From the NCBI GenBank assembly GCA_910579615.1, contig CAJTUA010000011.1, forward strand, positions 70,377-134,376: a stretch of DNA of 64,000 nt, written 5' to 3'. This stretch comes from an uncultured Lachnospiraceae bacterium. GTDB lineage: Bacteria; Bacillota; Clostridia; Lachnospirales; Lachnospiraceae. The notes beneath the pieces are model-generated. The model was given only the letters and a program-made list of their open reading frames with translations. It did not search any database and was not told the DNA's origin. Shown here in pieces: positions 51,669 to 61,295 of this stretch (position 1 is its first letter; the number at the start of each line of letters is the position of its first letter). The translations under genes were made by a program, and so were the position numbers.

Positions 51669-53387
51669 TTATGATTCATCAATGATTCCCTCATTCTGGG
51701 TTACATATTCCCTCCAGAACGCGTCAAAATCACACGGTTTTCCAAAGAAATACCCCTGGATATAATCCGGATTCATCTCGCGGATGCGGTTGAGCTCCTC
51801 CTGCGTCTCAATCCCCTCGATGCAAAGCTTCAGCGCAATGCTGTGTGTCATATCAACCATATGGCGCAGCAGGTTGTACTCATAGGCATTCTGCAGCGCC
51901 TTCATCGTAAAGGAGCGGTCAATCTTAATCGTACTCGGCTTTACGTTGTAAAGATAATGGAAATTCGAATACCCCGTTCCAAAATCATCAAGCGCCAACG
52001 GGATGCCATGCTGCTGTAAGCCGTCACAAAAGCCTATGAATTTCTCATCCGACTCAAGGAAGCCGCTCTCCGTAAGCTCCACAATAACCGAACCCGGCCT
52101 AAGGCCATACCTGCGCTCCCCTTCCACGAGTTCTTTTAAAACATCACTCTTTAACACCTGCACATAGGAAACATTGACCGAAACACGGAAATCCGGTATA
52201 AACTTCTGGATGCGGCTGCACGCCTCCATCGCCTTGTGCATGACAAAACGCCCGACCGGAATAATCAGACCGCTTTCCTCCAAAAGAGGGATGAACTCCG
52301 TCGGAGGCACCGGTCCGGTCTCCTCCGTATCAAAGCGGAGCAATGTCTCCGCGCTGAACACACTTTGCTGGTCAATATGTACAATCGGCTGAAAATTTGC
52401 GGTAAACCCTCTGCAGTCCTCGTTGACCGCCTTGCGCAGCCGCTTTAGGAGCGCGCGTTTTCTCTGGAAGCGCTCATAATCCTCCGGCTCAAAGAGATAG
52501 ATTTTATTTTTCTCACCGTTTTTCGCCTCATTTAACGCGAACTCGGACAGCTTCATAATATTGCTGTATGACGGCTTCTCCAAATCCTTAAAATCCAGGG
52601 TTCCCGCAGATATCGTGAAAAAACTGTCGTAGCAGCTCCCCTCGATAAAACGCTGAATCTCCCCGCGGATATCATTGTAAAGCACCACCGCATTCTGCCG
52701 GTCACATGGCGTAAAGTCCAGGACTGCGAACTCATCCGCCACAACGCGGTAAAGCTTCTGCCCCGGCCGTAACACATGCTCAATACACTCCGCCGTTTTG
52801 CGCAGAATCATATTGCCGTACTCCATACCGCGGTTTTCATTGATTTCTTTGAAATTGTCAATGCCAACGCGCAGGAAAAAACCACACACCGGCTCTTCCA
52901 AATGCTCCGCAATCTCCGCCCTCATGCTAGTCTCACCCAAAAGCCCGGTGATATTGTCCGCTTTCTGGCTCGTTCCAATTTCATTGATGCAGCCGACCAG
53001 GAACTTTGGCTCCCCGTCCTCATCCTTTAAGACACTGCCGCGGCAGTTAATCCAGATTGCCTTGCCCTCCTGATCCACCCAACGGTACTGCATATTATGG
53101 AAATGCTTCTCCTTGCGCCGAATCTGCGCAATCTCTGCGTTCAGCGCCGAAAAGTCAGCAGAATATACCAGTTTTTCAAGCTCCTGCACCACATTGTGAA
53201 AACAATTCTGTTTTAACGGAAACCGCTCCAATGCATTTGAGGAAATACAGTAACAATCCCCCGGCATATCATAGAAATACAAATAGTCATCCATACTCGG
53301 TGTCAAAATATCAATGAATTGCTGGAATTTCTCAACCGATAACCCTTCTTTTCCCTCCTGCACCAAGCTTTCCCCCTTCCTGCACAT
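51669..53387 (-). CDS. PAS-GGDEF-EAL protein, degenerate cyclase with likely active phosphodiesterase
   Basis: 572 residues, no membrane segment. An N-terminal PAS-like region (about 15-135: YRWVDQEGKAIWINCRGSVL, FLVGCINEIG) is followed by a GGDEF-fold domain (about 140-300) in which the signature reads VADEF instead of GGDEF. The EAL domain (about 315-560) reads ETLLRF in place of EALxR, with VIVELTESG, LDDFGTGYSNF, KIDRSF and CIEGIETQEE intact. Hence cyclic di-GMP synthesis is unlikely and hydrolysis likely, with the altered GGDEF perhaps binding GTP as an allosteric site. Single gene with its own promoter (53422-53450) and hairpin. Confidence 0.9.
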   Translation of the reverse strand: MCRKGESLVQEGKEGLSVEKFQQFIDILTPSMDDYLYFYDMPGDCYCISSNALERFPLKQNCFHNVVQELEKLVYSADFSALNAEIAQIRRKEKHFHNMQYRWVDQEGKAIWINCRGSVLKDEDGEPKFLVGCINEIGTSQKADNITGLLGETSMRAEIAEHLEEPVCGFFLRVGIDNFKEINENRGMEYGNMILRKTAECIEHVLRPGQKLYRVVADEFAVLDFTPCDRQNAVVLYNDIRGEIQRFIEGSCYDSFFTISAGTLDFKDLEKPSYSNIMKLSEFALNEAKNGEKNKIYLFEPEDYERFQRKRALLKRLRKAVNEDCRGFTANFQPIVHIDQQSVFSAETLLRFDTEETGPVPPTEFIPLLEESGLIIPVGRFVMHKAMEACSRIQKFIPDFRVSVNVSYVQVLKSDVLKELVEGERRYGLRPGSVIVELTESGFLESDEKFIGFCDGLQQHGIPLALDDFGTGYSNFHYLYNVKPSTIKIDRSFTMKALQNAYEYNLLRHMVDMTHSIALKLCIEGIETQEELNRIREMNPDYIQGYFFGKPCDFDAFWREYVTQNEGIIDES

Positions 53388-53421
53388 ACTCAGGGTGTTC
53401 CTGGTACTATGCCTTTTTTCT

Positions 53422-53450
53422 ATTATACGTCAAATCGCCGGATTTTTCAA
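53422..53450 (-). promoter_or_regulatory. Sigma-A promoter of the PAS-GGDEF-EAL gene
   Basis: Minus strand TTGAAA (53445-53450), 17 bp, TATAAT (53422-53427), about 35 bp upstream of the ATG. Confidence 0.75.
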
Positions 53451-53593
53451 TGGATTTCGGGAAATTTTTATGAAATTTGCATGATAATTATCTTTACTTT
53501 CCCCTGACAATATAAATTTTGTTCTGCCCTTTCGCCAATACAGTGTCCGGGGCGCGTGCTGCAAAGCAGCCATTTTCCATCCGCGCGCCTGTG

Positions 53594-53626
53594 CAAAAAA
53601 AAACTGCCGGATACCAAATCCGGCAG
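53594..53626 (-). terminator. Intrinsic terminator of rpsO
   Basis: CTGCCGGAT / ATCCGGCAG 9-bp stem with a 5-nt loop, followed on minus by a run of nine to ten T. It starts 16 bp after the rpsO stop. Confidence 0.95.
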
Positions 53627-53642
53627 TTTTTCCCACATATCA

Positions 53643-53909
53643 TTACTTTCTCAGACCGAGACGGGCAATCAGGTTACGGTAAGACTCAAGGTCGTTCTTC
53701 TTCAAATATGCAAGAAGCCCCCTTCTCTGACCTACCATCTTAAGCAGACCGCGTCTGGAATGATGGTCCTTGTGATTGTTCGCAAGATGCTCATTGAGCT
53801 CGTTAATCCTCTCGGTGAGGATGGCAATCTGAACCTCCGGAGAACCTGTGTCCCCTTCCTTCCTGCCGTAAGCTGCAATAATTTCTGCTTTCTTTTCCTT
53901 GCTAATCAT
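53643..53909 (-). CDS. rpsO: 30S ribosomal protein S15
   Basis: 88 residues, the standard length. S15 binds the central domain of 16S rRNA early in assembly. Seen: [40 protein letters not shown] and [20 protein letters not shown]. Start at 53909 after AGGAGG; the upstream open reading is a leader, not protein. The leader folds into an extended structure (53945-54004), in keeping with the known self-regulation of S15. Confidence 0.98.
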   Translation of the reverse strand: MISKEKKAEIIAAYGRKEGDTGSPEVQIAILTERINELNEHLANNHKDHHSRRGLLKMVGQRRGLLAYLKKNDLESYRNLIARLGLRK

Positions 53910-53944
53910 GATAAAATCCTCCTGTTTTATAAAATCGCCGGATA

Positions 53945-54004
53945 CTAAGAAAACGGTCGGAGTGTCCGTGCTCCGGGTATCGGCTGCATAGCTGCGTTTC
54001 TTAG
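53945..54004 (-). promoter_or_regulatory. Structured rpsO leader, candidate S15 autoregulatory element
   Basis: Outer pairing CTAAGAAA with TTTCTTAG, inner hairpin CGGAG / CTCCG and further GC-rich pairing, ending 36 bp before the rpsO start. Other bacteria carry unrelated-looking S15-binding leaders at this position. Binding is inferred. Confidence 0.5.
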
Positions 54005-54074
54005 TATAGCACAGGGCACGCGCCTTGTAAAGAGTTTTTTTGAAGGAAACCATCGCAGGCGCACAGGGAAAAAT

Positions 54075-54143
54075 GATGTGCCCGGAACCTGCTTTTTGTG
54101 CACGGCAAAGTCGTTTCCCACAAAAGCAGGTTCCAGGCACATC
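54075..54143. repeat. Long inverted repeat between the membrane protein gene and rpsO
   Basis: GATGTGCCCGGAACCTGC and GCAGGTTCCAGGCACATC form a stem of about 24 bp (one mismatch) with CTTTTTGTG/CACAAAAG extension. It lacks a U-tract on either strand and lies 30 bp past the stop at 54177. Confidence 0.75.
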
Positions 54144-54176
54144 TTAATTCCTCCATGCGTCCGCTATGTAATAAAA

Positions 54177-54602
54177 TTACTTCGCCTCAATATTCGGAAC
54201 CTTCGCTTCTTTGCCCTTAATCGCGTTGATGAGCATAAACGCAAAAATAAGGATAAAGCAAAATCCGATTAAGTCACGGGAGATGTCGATAATCTGGTCA
54301 AACACCTTGTACGTCGTGCGAATCCCGTTGTTGAAGGAGGACTGCGCCGCAGAGAACCATCCGAGAACCGACCTTAAAATCGTGTAGAGCAGGTCAACAA
54401 GATAGCCAAGGAAGCCAAATTTCAATGCCGTCTTCGTCGTATTCCTCACAGTGTCATCGAAATCAAACATAAATACAATCACGGTAAACGCAATCGTCAC
54501 CCATGTCATCGACCCACGGTACAGGGCATAGCCAAATAACACCGCCATGCTTGCAAGAAGGTTGGTCGGAACGCCAAAGTTCTTTTTTGTTAAATAATTC
54601 AT
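54177..54602 (-). CDS. Small integral membrane protein of unknown function
   Basis: 141 residues with two N-terminal membrane segments (about 12-28 and 33-48), a middle amphipathic region around FGFLGYLVDLLYTILRSVLG and a C-terminal membrane segment (about 108-128, DLIGFCFILIFAFMLINAI) before a charged tail. I do not recognise the family. GGGGAC lies before the ATG. It stands between ribF and rpsO, which in other Firmicutes are adjacent, so it may be an insertion into the operon or have its own promoter. Confidence 0.75.
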   Translation of the reverse strand: MNYLTKKNFGVPTNLLASMAVLFGYALYRGSMTWVTIAFTVIVFMFDFDDTVRNTTKTALKFGFLGYLVDLLYTILRSVLGWFSAAQSSFNNGIRTTYKVFDQIIDISRDLIGFCFILIFAFMLINAIKGKEAKVPNIEAK

Positions 54603-54741
54603 AATTTAGTCCCCTTTTCTGGATTATTTTTTTGAACCTCTTATACTTTAATATAATCATCCGGAAATTGCAATAGGCAGGTTACATTTTTTTTAATTAT
54701 TTTTCATTTTTCCTTTAGAATTGCCCTTTTTCCTGTAAAAT

Positions 54742-55689
54742 TTACTCTTTTGGAGCACCTTTTATGTTATTCTGCCCTGCCGCAAAATATGCGCGGCAAT
54801 TTTCCTTGTCTTTTGCAACCTGGCGCCGCAGTTGTTCTGCGTCCGCAAATTTTCTCTCCCCGCGCGAAAAATGCAAAAACTCCGTCCTCACATGTTTCCC
54901 GTAACAATCCCCCGCATAGTCCAACAGGCAGGTCTCCACCCACGCCCGGTTCCCCTCCCCGAAGGTCGGGCGCACGCCGACATTTGTCACGCCGCAAAAC
55001 ACGCCGTCCGGCAAAATCGTTTTTGTCATATAGACCCCGTTTGGCGGAAGAAGCTTTTCTTCCGGCGGTACCAGGTTAAGTGTCGGAAAACCAAGCGTCC
55101 TGCCAAGCCCACGCCCATGCATGACGGTACCCGCCACATGGTAATTTGCGCCAAGCATTGCTGCCGCTTCTTCCATATTGCCCGCCTCAATCTGCTCACG
55201 GATGCGGGTGGAGCTGACCGCCTCCCCGGCGTAATGCACCCTTTCACAGACGGCAAGGCCGTACCCGAAATCCTCTGCATGGCGCGCAAGCATCCCCGCA
55301 TCCCCGCGGCGGTTGTGCCCGAAGCGGTTATCTTCCCCGACCGCAATAAATTTCGCGTTCAGCTGCCCTGCCAGGATATCCTTGATAAAATCCTCCGCTT
55401 CCATCGCGCTCGTTTCGCCCGTAAACGGGTATGCCACAAGGACATCCACACCGCATCCGGCGAGAACCGCCTTTTTTTCCTCCTCCGTGTAAATCAGCTT
55501 TAAGCCGCCGTCAAAAAACATTCCCGGATGGAAACTAAAGGTGAACACAACACTCTTACCGCCGTTTTTTTGCTTTTCCTGTGCAAGCCTGCCAAGGAGC
55601 AGGCGGTGCCCTACATGTACCCCGTCAAATTTTCCAATTGTCACACATGTATTTTGTAAGGAAAAATCCCTTGCACGAATATATTCCAT
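54742..55689 (-). CDS. ribF: Bifunctional riboflavin kinase/FAD synthetase
   Basis: 315 residues from ATG 55689 (GGAGAGCAAG directly before; family-like start MEYIRARDF); ATG 55701 and 55710 are alternatives. It makes FMN and FAD from riboflavin. Seen: the adenylyltransferase nucleotide loop IGKFDGVHVGHRLLL, AVGEDNRFGHNRRGD and SSTRIREQIEAGNMEEAA in the N-terminal domain, then the kinase domain with GTVMHGRGLGRTLGFPTLNL and GVTNVGVRPTF. Last but one of the housekeeping run, in the classical truB-ribF-rpsO order. Confidence 0.95.
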   Translation of the reverse strand: MEYIRARDFSLQNTCVTIGKFDGVHVGHRLLLGRLAQEKQKNGGKSVVFTFSFHPGMFFDGGLKLIYTEEEKKAVLAGCGVDVLVAYPFTGETSAMEAEDFIKDILAGQLNAKFIAVGEDNRFGHNRRGDAGMLARHAEDFGYGLAVCERVHYAGEAVSSTRIREQIEAGNMEEAAAMLGANYHVAGTVMHGRGLGRTLGFPTLNLVPPEEKLLPPNGVYMTKTILPDGVFCGVTNVGVRPTFGEGNRAWVETCLLDYAGDCYGKHVRTEFLHFSRGERKFADAEQLRRQVAKDKENCRAYFAAGQNNIKGAPKE

Positions 55690-55737
55690 CTTGCTCTCCA
55701 TTATGCACATCCTTAACGCGCATCCCGAAAATGCTTT

Positions 55738-56718
55738 TTAGCGCGGCATTTCGCGCGGCAAAAACATTTTCACGCTGCGGTAGATATTCTGCGTTTCGTC
55801 GTAGCGGTACAATGCCAGAAAACGCCCGGCGCTGTCATAGACGCGAAACCATGCGTTTTCCTGCCCGCACGCCGCTGCAACGCCATTTTCCGGTCTTTTT
55901 TCCGTCTTTTCCCCTATCGAATCCCCGCACATGATAACATCGCCCGGTTCCAGTTTATTCCCATTGTACAGACTCCCGTCTGCTCCCTTTCTCATCGTAA
56001 GCGCCGGATAGTGCAAAAACAGCCGGTCGGTCGGCATAAGGATTTCCGCAAGTCTCCCTGCCGCGCAGATTTCCTCAATCTGCGCAAGGGTGTGGGCATC
56101 TTCCTCCAAAAACGAACTCACCCGCGTGCGCTTTAGGCTCTTCATGCAGCCCCCGCAGCCAAGCTTTTTCCCCACATCCTCACATAGGGTGCGGATGTAC
56201 GTCCCTTTGCTGCATGACACGCGGAACCGGATGGTCTTTTCCGCCCATTCATCCGCAAACGCCTCCAAAATCTCTATCGAGTAAATGGTGACCAGGCGCG
56301 GGGCGCGCTCCACTGTCTTTCCTTCCCTTGCAAGCTCGTAAAGCTTCTTCCCGTTTACCTTAAGCGCCGAGTACATCGGCGGCACCTGCTCGTAGGTTCC
56401 AAGAAAAGAGCGCAGCGCTTCGCACGCCTCCTCCTTCCCCACCGTCACATCCTGTCTTCTTAATACTTTCCCGGTGATGTCCTGCGTGTCCGTCTCCACG
56501 CCAAAAAGGAGCACTGCCTCGTACTCCTTTTCCTTGTCAAGCAAAAGCTCACACGCTTTTGTTGCCGAACCGATACAGACGGGAAGCACCCCTTGCGCAT
56601 CCGGGTCAAGCGTCCCGGTATGCCCGATGCGGCGCTCACGCAGAATCCCGCGCAGCTTCGCCACCACATCAAACGAGGTAAACCCCCGCTCCTTGTATAC
56701 ATTGATAATGCCGTCCAT
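55738..56718 (-). CDS. truB: tRNA pseudouridine(55) synthase
   Basis: 326 residues from ATG 56718 (MDGIINVYKERGFTS). The ribosome binding site GAGGAATAG overlaps the last codons of nrnA, so translation is coupled. Catalytic Asp38 in HTGTLDPDAQGVL, plus YEAVLLFGVETDTQDITG and SKGTYIRTLCEDVG. It isomerises U55 in the T-loop of tRNAs. Confidence 0.96.
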   Translation of the reverse strand: MDGIINVYKERGFTSFDVVAKLRGILRERRIGHTGTLDPDAQGVLPVCIGSATKACELLLDKEKEYEAVLLFGVETDTQDITGKVLRRQDVTVGKEEACEALRSFLGTYEQVPPMYSALKVNGKKLYELAREGKTVERAPRLVTIYSIEILEAFADEWAEKTIRFRVSCSKGTYIRTLCEDVGKKLGCGGCMKSLKRTRVSSFLEEDAHTLAQIEEICAAGRLAEILMPTDRLFLHYPALTMRKGADGSLYNGNKLEPGDVIMCGDSIGEKTEKRPENGVAAACGQENAWFRVYDSAGRFLALYRYDETQNIYRSVKMFLPREMPR

Positions 56719-56719
56719 A

Positions 56720-57772
56720 CTATTCCTCGTCGAGCTGGTGCGCAAGCCCGGCTAACAGGTTGTTGATTGCATCGTGCATAAAGCCGTGCACTTCATAGCC
56801 TGCTGCCTTCTTATGCCCGCCACCACCAAAAAATACCGCTGTCTTGCTTACGTCCACCCTGCCGTTGGAGCGCATGCTCACCTTAAGGCGCTGCGGCTGC
56901 GTCTCGTAGAGAAAGACTGCCACCTCAACGCCCCTCGTCACACGCAGCTGGTCGATGACACCGCTTAAATTGCCCGGCACAACACCGTACAGCCGCATGG
57001 TCTTGTAATTTAAGTACGACAGAATCACCCTGCCGTCAAGCACCAGCATGCTCTCCATCAGGCAACGCCCCAAAATCTGGTTCTCAAGATAGCTTTTTTC
57101 GTAAAACGTGCCATCGATGATTTTCGACGAATCAACCCCTTTGGATAGAAGCCGCCCCGCAATGCACATCGTCTGCTCGGTCGTGCACGAATGCTTAAAC
57201 ACCCCGGTATCGTGGACAATACCAAGATAGAGCGCCTGCGCCGCCGCCAGGGAAATATTTTCCTCGCGCATACAGGTAAACAGTACCTCGCAGGTCGAGC
57301 TGTAATCCGCGTGCAGCACAAGCTCATCCGTAAAATGCCCGCTGTTGCTGATATGATGGTCAAAGCAGAGCGTGCGTTTTGCACCTTTAAAATATTTCAG
57401 CGCTTCCCCCAGACGGTCCTCACTGCTGCAGTCCAACACAATAAAAAGGTCATACTGCTTTTTCTCCCCGAATTCCCAGACAGGTTTGCCTGAATTTTTC
57501 AGGAAGCAGAATTCCGGCGGGATATCCTTCATGTAAACCGTGATTTCCTTCTCAAAGGAAGGGTTAAAATTTCCCTGCAGATAGGTATACAGCCCAAGGC
57601 ACGCCCCCACGCAGTCGCCATCCGGGCGGATATGCCCGGCGATGGCGATGGAATCTGCCTGTATGACGGCTTCTTCTAGTATGCGGCTCTCTGCCTCATT
57701 CCGATATTGGTACATACCGCATTGCTGCTGTCCTGGTACGGAATTTGCAAAACCCTGATTTTCAGAACTCAT
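56720..57772 (-). CDS. nrnA: DHH-family phosphoesterase, NrnA-like
   Basis: 350 residues. NrnA degrades very short RNAs and dephosphorylates 3-prime,5-prime-phosphoadenosine. Seen: AGHIRPDGDCVGACLGL, LDCSSEDRLG, the DHH motif in CFDHHISNSG, HDTGVFKHS and the DHHA1 glycine-rich ending FFGGGGHKKAAGYEV. Placed between rbfA and truB as in B. subtilis relatives. Contacts truB by overlapping its ribosome binding site. Confidence 0.93.
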   Translation of the reverse strand: MSSENQGFANSVPGQQQCGMYQYRNEAESRILEEAVIQADSIAIAGHIRPDGDCVGACLGLYTYLQGNFNPSFEKEITVYMKDIPPEFCFLKNSGKPVWEFGEKKQYDLFIVLDCSSEDRLGEALKYFKGAKRTLCFDHHISNSGHFTDELVLHADYSSTCEVLFTCMREENISLAAAQALYLGIVHDTGVFKHSCTTEQTMCIAGRLLSKGVDSSKIIDGTFYEKSYLENQILGRCLMESMLVLDGRVILSYLNYKTMRLYGVVPGNLSGVIDQLRVTRGVEVAVFLYETQPQRLKVSMRSNGRVDVSKTAVFFGGGGHKKAAGYEVHGFMHDAINNLLAGLAHQLDEE

Positions 57773-57810
57773 TCTCCCTACCTCTTCACTTTCATAAAAG
57801 CCCTGCCCCC

Positions 57811-58242
57811 TTAGAATTCCTCTAACTGGGCGCCCATATCTTCTTGCTCCTGTGCTTGCCCTGTTTCCTCATCTTCCGGCTGTTCCCGCAGATTCGCCGT
57901 GACATCGTCGATGAGTTTTGACATATTCACACCATACTCAATCGACTGGTCACCGATAAAGCGCAGTTCCGGCGTGTTGCGCAGATTTATCCTGCGCGCG
58001 AGCTCGCCGCGAAGGAACGGCGCGGCACTCTTTAAGCCCGCCATTGTTTCCTTCTGCGACTGCGCATCGCCGAGCACGCTGATATACACCTTTGCCGTCT
58101 TTAAATCCGGCGCAACCTCACAGGCAACCACCGAGGTCATCGGGTTGACGCGCGGATCTTTTAGCTCCTGCGATATCAGCACGCCAAGCTCTTTTTGAAC
58201 CTCCTGGTTAATCCTTGTATTTTTAATGCTGTTTTTTCTCAT
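57811..58242 (-). CDS. rbfA: Ribosome-binding factor A
   Basis: 143 residues. RbfA binds the 30S subunit during late maturation. Seen: N-terminal NTRINQEVQKELGVLISQEL, DPRVNPMTSVVACEVAPDLK and FLRGELARRINLRNTPELRF. The C-terminal tail is acidic and Gln-rich. Its ATG overlaps the infB stop (TAATG), so the two are coupled. Confidence 0.96.
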   Translation of the reverse strand: MRKNSIKNTRINQEVQKELGVLISQELKDPRVNPMTSVVACEVAPDLKTAKVYISVLGDAQSQKETMAGLKSAAPFLRGELARRINLRNTPELRFIGDQSIEYGVNMSKLIDDVTANLREQPEDEETGQAQEQEDMGAQLEEF

Positions 58243-61200
58243 TACCTTGGAACCTCCACCATCATATAGAATTCTACCTGGTCAAATTCCTGCAAGTCGT
58301 TGAACTTCTCAAAAACAAGACCACATTCATATCCGGTGGCAACCTCCTTCACATCATCCTTAAAGCGTTTTAACGACGCGAGCGCCCCGTCAAAAATCTG
58401 CACGCCATCGCGCGTAATCCTTGCCGAACAGCCCCTTACAATCTTGCCGTCAAGCACATAGGAGCCCGCGATGACACCAAGTCCCGACGCGCGGAATGTC
58501 TGGCGCACTTCCGCATGCCCGATGACCTGCTCCTCGAACATCGGGTCAAGCATACCCTTCATCGCCGCCTCGACATCCTCAATCGCATTGTAGATCACAC
58601 GGTAAAGCCTGACATCGACTTTCTCGCGGTCCGCCGTGTCCTTCGCGGTATTGTCCAGACGCACATTGAAACCGATAATAATCGCGTTCGATGCGCTCGC
58701 GAGCGTAACGTCCGACTCATTGATTGCGCCGACGCCGCCGTGGATGATGCGGACTGCCACCTCCTCATTGCTGAGTTTTAGCAGGCTCTGCTTTACTGCC
58801 TCCACTGAGCCCTGCACATCCGCTTTCACAATCAGATTCAATTCCTTGATATTGCCCGCCTGAATCTGCGAGAACAAACCGTCAAGCGACAGCTTTGCCT
58901 TCGTGTCGGCAAGCAGCTTTTCCCTGCCCTGCGAAATAAACGCCTCGGCAATGTTCCTTGCTTCCTTCTCGTTGTTCGTCGCCATGAAAATCTCACCGGC
59001 CGCCGGAACATCGTTTAAGCCCAAAATCTCCACCGGTGTGGAAGGGGTTGCCTCCTTTACGCGCCTGCCCTTATCGTCAATCATGGCGCGGACTTTTCCG
59101 TAAGCGGAACCGATTGCCACGCAGTCGCCGACATGCAGCGTACCCTTCTGCACAAGGATGGTCGCCACCGGTCCCCTTCCCTTGTCAAGCTCCGCCTCAA
59201 TCACAATACCGCGCGCATTGCGGTTCGGGTTTGCCTTTAGCTCACACATCTCCGCCGTTAAGAGAATCATCTCAAGCAGCTGCTCAAGGCCTTCCTTTGT
59301 GTGCGCGGAAACCGGAACGAAAATCGTGTCGCCGCCCCAGTCTTCTGCCACGAGCTCATGCTCGGTCAGCTCCTGCTTTACGCGCTCGATGTTCGCGCTC
59401 GGCTTATCAATCTTGTTCACCGCCACGATAATCTGCACACCTGCCGCCTTTGCATGGTTGATTGCCTCGACGGTCTGCGGCATAACGCCGTCGTCCGCCG
59501 CCACCACGAGAATGGCAATGTCCGTGGACTGTGCGCCCCTCATACGCATGGAGGTAAACGCCTCGTGTCCAGGCGTATCAAGGAAGGTAATCTGCTCCCC
59601 ATTCTTCTCCACGGTGTAAGCACCAATATGCTGTGTGATACCGCCCGCTTCCTTCGCCGTGACATTCGTCTCACGGATGGCATCGAGCAGGGAGGTCTTG
59701 CCGTGGTCAACATGCCCCATAACGCAGACAACCGGCGGACGCTTCTCCATCAGGGATTCGTCCTCCTCCGCTTCCTTTAAAAGCTCCTCGACCACATTGA
59801 CTTTTACTTCCTTCTCCGCAATGCAGTTAAACCCAAGCGCAATTTCCTCCGCCTCTTCAAAAGGGATTTCCTGGTTGATGGAAACCATTTTCCCTTCAAG
59901 GAAAAGTTTCTTTACAAGCGCTGCAGGTGCCTGCTTCATCTTATCCGCAAGCTCCTTGATGGTTACGACTTCCGGCAGGATAATGGTCTTAATCTCATCC
60001 GCCTTCTCCTGCGCCGTCTGCTGTGGCTTCGGCTTAATGAACGCGCCCTTGCGGTTCGGGTCCTTCTTGCTCTTTGCTGCGCCATCCTCCATATCACGGT
60101 CGCGCCCGCGATCGCGGTTCTTATCCCGGCTGCGGTCATTGAATGCTGCTGCGCGCTGTTCCTTGGTCAGCTCGTTTGCAAGGTCGGCCTTGATGCTGCT
60201 CTTTTCGCCGCCGCGGGCATCCCTGCTGCCGCGCCCATAGGAGCCTCTGTTGTTATTATATCCGGAATCCTTATCTCCATCCTTATTATATCCGCCGCGG
60301 CCACCCTGTGAGCGGTCGCCGTAGGAACCCTGCCTGCGGTCGCCGTACTGACCCTGGCTGCCCGGTCTTTGCTGGCCGTTCCTGCGCTCGCCATACTGGC
60401 CCTGTGGGCGGTCCCCGGTTCGTCTTTCGCCATACTGGCCTTGCGGGCGGTCTCCTTGTCTTCGGTCACCCTGCGGACGGTCCCCGGTTCTTGGCTGGGA
60501 ATTCCTGCGCTCACCATACTGGCCCTGCCCGCGCTCAGATGGGCGGCGCTCACCATACTGCCCCTGTCCACGGTCGTTCGGACGGCGCTCGCCATTCCCG
60601 CCCTGTCCACGGTCATTCTGACGTCTTTCGCCGTTCCCGCCCTGCCCGCGGTCATTCTGGCGTCTTTCGCCGTTCCCGCCCTGTCCGCGGTCATTCTGAC
60701 GTCTTTCGCCGTTTCCTCCATTGCCGCGGTCATTCTGGCGGCGCTCGCCGTTTCCTCCATTGCCACGGTCACGGTCGGCTCGGCGCTCGCCGTTTCCTCC
60801 ATTGCCATTACCACGGTCACGCTCACGGTCAGCTCGGCGCTCACCATTTCCTCCCTGCGCTTTGTCGGACGGGCGTTTTTCCACGTTCCCCGCCTGCGCT
60901 TTGTCGGAATGCGGTTTTTCCGAATTCCCTCTGTCAGAATTCCCTTTTTCTGCACTCACCTTTTCGGAATGCGGCTTTTGCGCGTTCCCATTCCCACCCT
61001 GCTGTTTTTCACTGTTTCTGCCCTGCGGATGCTCTGCCGCTTTTTCTTTTTTCTCATTATTTTTTGAATACTCTGCCTGCACTGTCGTTTTCCTTTCCTG
61101 TGGCGTTTTTTCTTCTTTCTTTGGCTCAAAGTATTTTTTTACGATATCAATTTCCCTGTCCTCAATATTGCTGCTGGCCGTCTTTCCTTCAATTCCGTTC

Positions 61201-61295
61201 GCTGCCAGAGCCCCCTGGACATCCTTTGAGGATATCTCCCTGTTTATAGTCTGAGTCAGCACCTTTGCCAGCTCATGAATTCTCATTTTCGCCAT
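58242..61295 (-). CDS. infB: Translation initiation factor IF-2 with long RGG-like repeat region
   Basis: 1017 residues. IF-2 places initiator tRNA on the 30S subunit. N-terminal IF2_N helix block (1-50), then a low-complexity region (about 60-400) dominated by a 12-residue repeat [12 protein letters not shown] and variants GQYGERR, then a second IF2_N block (about 430-490). The GTPase begins with GHVDHGKT (527-534), DTPGHEAF and NKIDKP, followed by domains II-IV ending with [11 protein letters not shown]. The linker is far longer and more repetitive than in B. subtilis and rich in Arg/Gly, suggesting RNA contacts. It overlaps the L7Ae-like gene by 23 bp. Confidence 0.97.
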   Translation of the reverse strand: MAKMRIHELAKVLTQTINREISSKDVQGALAANGIEGKTASSNIEDREIDIVKKYFEPKKEEKTPQERKTTVQAEYSKNNEKKEKAAEHPQGRNSEKQQGGNGNAQKPHSEKVSAEKGNSDRGNSEKPHSDKAQAGNVEKRPSDKAQGGNGERRADRERDRGNGNGGNGERRADRDRGNGGNGERRQNDRGNGGNGERRQNDRGQGGNGERRQNDRGQGGNGERRQNDRGQGGNGERRPNDRGQGQYGERRPSERGQGQYGERRNSQPRTGDRPQGDRRQGDRPQGQYGERRTGDRPQGQYGERRNGQQRPGSQGQYGDRRQGSYGDRSQGGRGGYNKDGDKDSGYNNNRGSYGRGSRDARGGEKSSIKADLANELTKEQRAAAFNDRSRDKNRDRGRDRDMEDGAAKSKKDPNRKGAFIKPKPQQTAQEKADEIKTIILPEVVTIKELADKMKQAPAALVKKLFLEGKMVSINQEIPFEEAEEIALGFNCIAEKEVKVNVVEELLKEAEEDESLMEKRPPVVCVMGHVDHGKTSLLDAIRETNVTAKEAGGITQHIGAYTVEKNGEQITFLDTPGHEAFTSMRMRGAQSTDIAILVVAADDGVMPQTVEAINHAKAAGVQIIVAVNKIDKPSANIERVKQELTEHELVAEDWGGDTIFVPVSAHTKEGLEQLLEMILLTAEMCELKANPNRNARGIVIEAELDKGRGPVATILVQKGTLHVGDCVAIGSAYGKVRAMIDDKGRRVKEATPSTPVEILGLNDVPAAGEIFMATNNEKEARNIAEAFISQGREKLLADTKAKLSLDGLFSQIQAGNIKELNLIVKADVQGSVEAVKQSLLKLSNEEVAVRIIHGGVGAINESDVTLASASNAIIIGFNVRLDNTAKDTADREKVDVRLYRVIYNAIEDVEAAMKGMLDPMFEEQVIGHAEVRQTFRASGLGVIAGSYVLDGKIVRGCSARITRDGVQIFDGALASLKRFKDDVKEVATGYECGLVFEKFNDLQEFDQVEFYMMVEVPR

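Noticed and set aside
54144..54176. Protein-coding extension of rpsO to about 165 residues
   Set aside because: The extra 77 residues upstream of the conserved S15 start come from the structured leader and the inverted repeat.
59036..61254. Long plus-strand open readings opposite infB
   Set aside because: They are antisense shadows of the GC-rich repeat region, with Ser/Pro/Arg-only composition and no ribosome binding sites.
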